Source: Planctomycetota bacterium
GTDB taxonomy: Bacteria > Planctomycetota > UBA1135 > JACQFD01
Direction: 5' to 3'
NCBI GenBank assembly: GCA_016200225.1
Contig: JACQFD010000036.1
Location: 31,714-95,713 of the forward strand
DNA: 64,000 nucleotides
Shown here in pieces: positions 63,977 to 64,000 of this stretch; the first letter of the stretch is position 1, and each line of letters starts with the position of its first letter. The translations under genes and the position numbers were made by a program. The notes beneath the pieces were generated by a model, which saw only the letters and a program-made list of their open reading frames with translations, searched no databases and was not told the DNA's origin.

Positions 63977-64000
63977 GGGCGGCGGGTCCGTGGCGCTAGA

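Overview
The window looks like chromosomal DNA of a planctomycete or a close PVC-group relative. Supporting signs are a 1143-residue secreted protein joining a beta-propeller, a CxxCH heme site and a DUF1080 domain; large secreted VCBS/FG-GAP proteins, several with one shared C-terminal domain; many Tat signals; and GC-rich, CpG-rich DNA broken by short AT-rich islands. Shine-Dalgarno sequences are present before some genes and absent before others. I found no rRNA, tRNA, CRISPR array, transposase or phage gene.

Layout. 1-3.4 kb: RND efflux pump (incomplete), its adaptor and a TetR regulator with a palindrome over its start codon. 3.5-8.8 kb: a membrane protein fused to a spermidine-synthase-like domain, then two tandem secreted paralogs with a degenerate metalloprotease site. 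8.9-25.3 kb: surface proteins, a VOC protein, an epimerase, and a muropeptide-recycling pair (dipeptide epimerase and NlpC/P60 peptidase) transcribed divergently. 25.3-28.4 kb: zinc alcohol dehydrogenase, a lipoprotein and a type III polyketide synthase. 28.4-34.6 kb: a six-gene operon for an unknown catabolic route (Tm-1-like, creatininase-like, FAD oxidase, Fe-S partner, sugar isomerase/epimerase, DUF4262).

36.6-43.1 kb is the most interesting part. Seven minus-strand genes appear to form one operon: four related exported proteins (three with Tat signals; three ending in a cysteine motif with C-G-M), an MNIO (DUF692) iron enzyme, a small helical partner overlapping it by 4 bases, and a membrane-anchored peroxiredoxin interrupted by an in-frame UGA exactly where the catalytic cysteine belongs. 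A short hairpin after the UGA carries a GGUC loop like the E. coli fdhF SECIS. I read the last gene as a selenoprotein (U-x-x-C) and propose that the MNIO enzyme modifies cysteines of the exported paralogs.

43.3-49.6 kb: the PVC heme/DUF1080 protein and a long carboxypeptidase-regulatory-like repeat protein. 49.8-58.2 kb: GH20 hexosaminidase, Lhr-type helicase, an ATP/ADP-translocase-like transporter and a Tat-exported epimerase. 58.6-64 kb: another VCBS protein, a TPR protein and an endonuclease/exonuclease/phosphatase-family gene whose upstream membrane segment is cut off by an in-frame TGA. Three copies of a dispersed intergenic repeat lie at 49.6, 58.3 and 63.6 kb.
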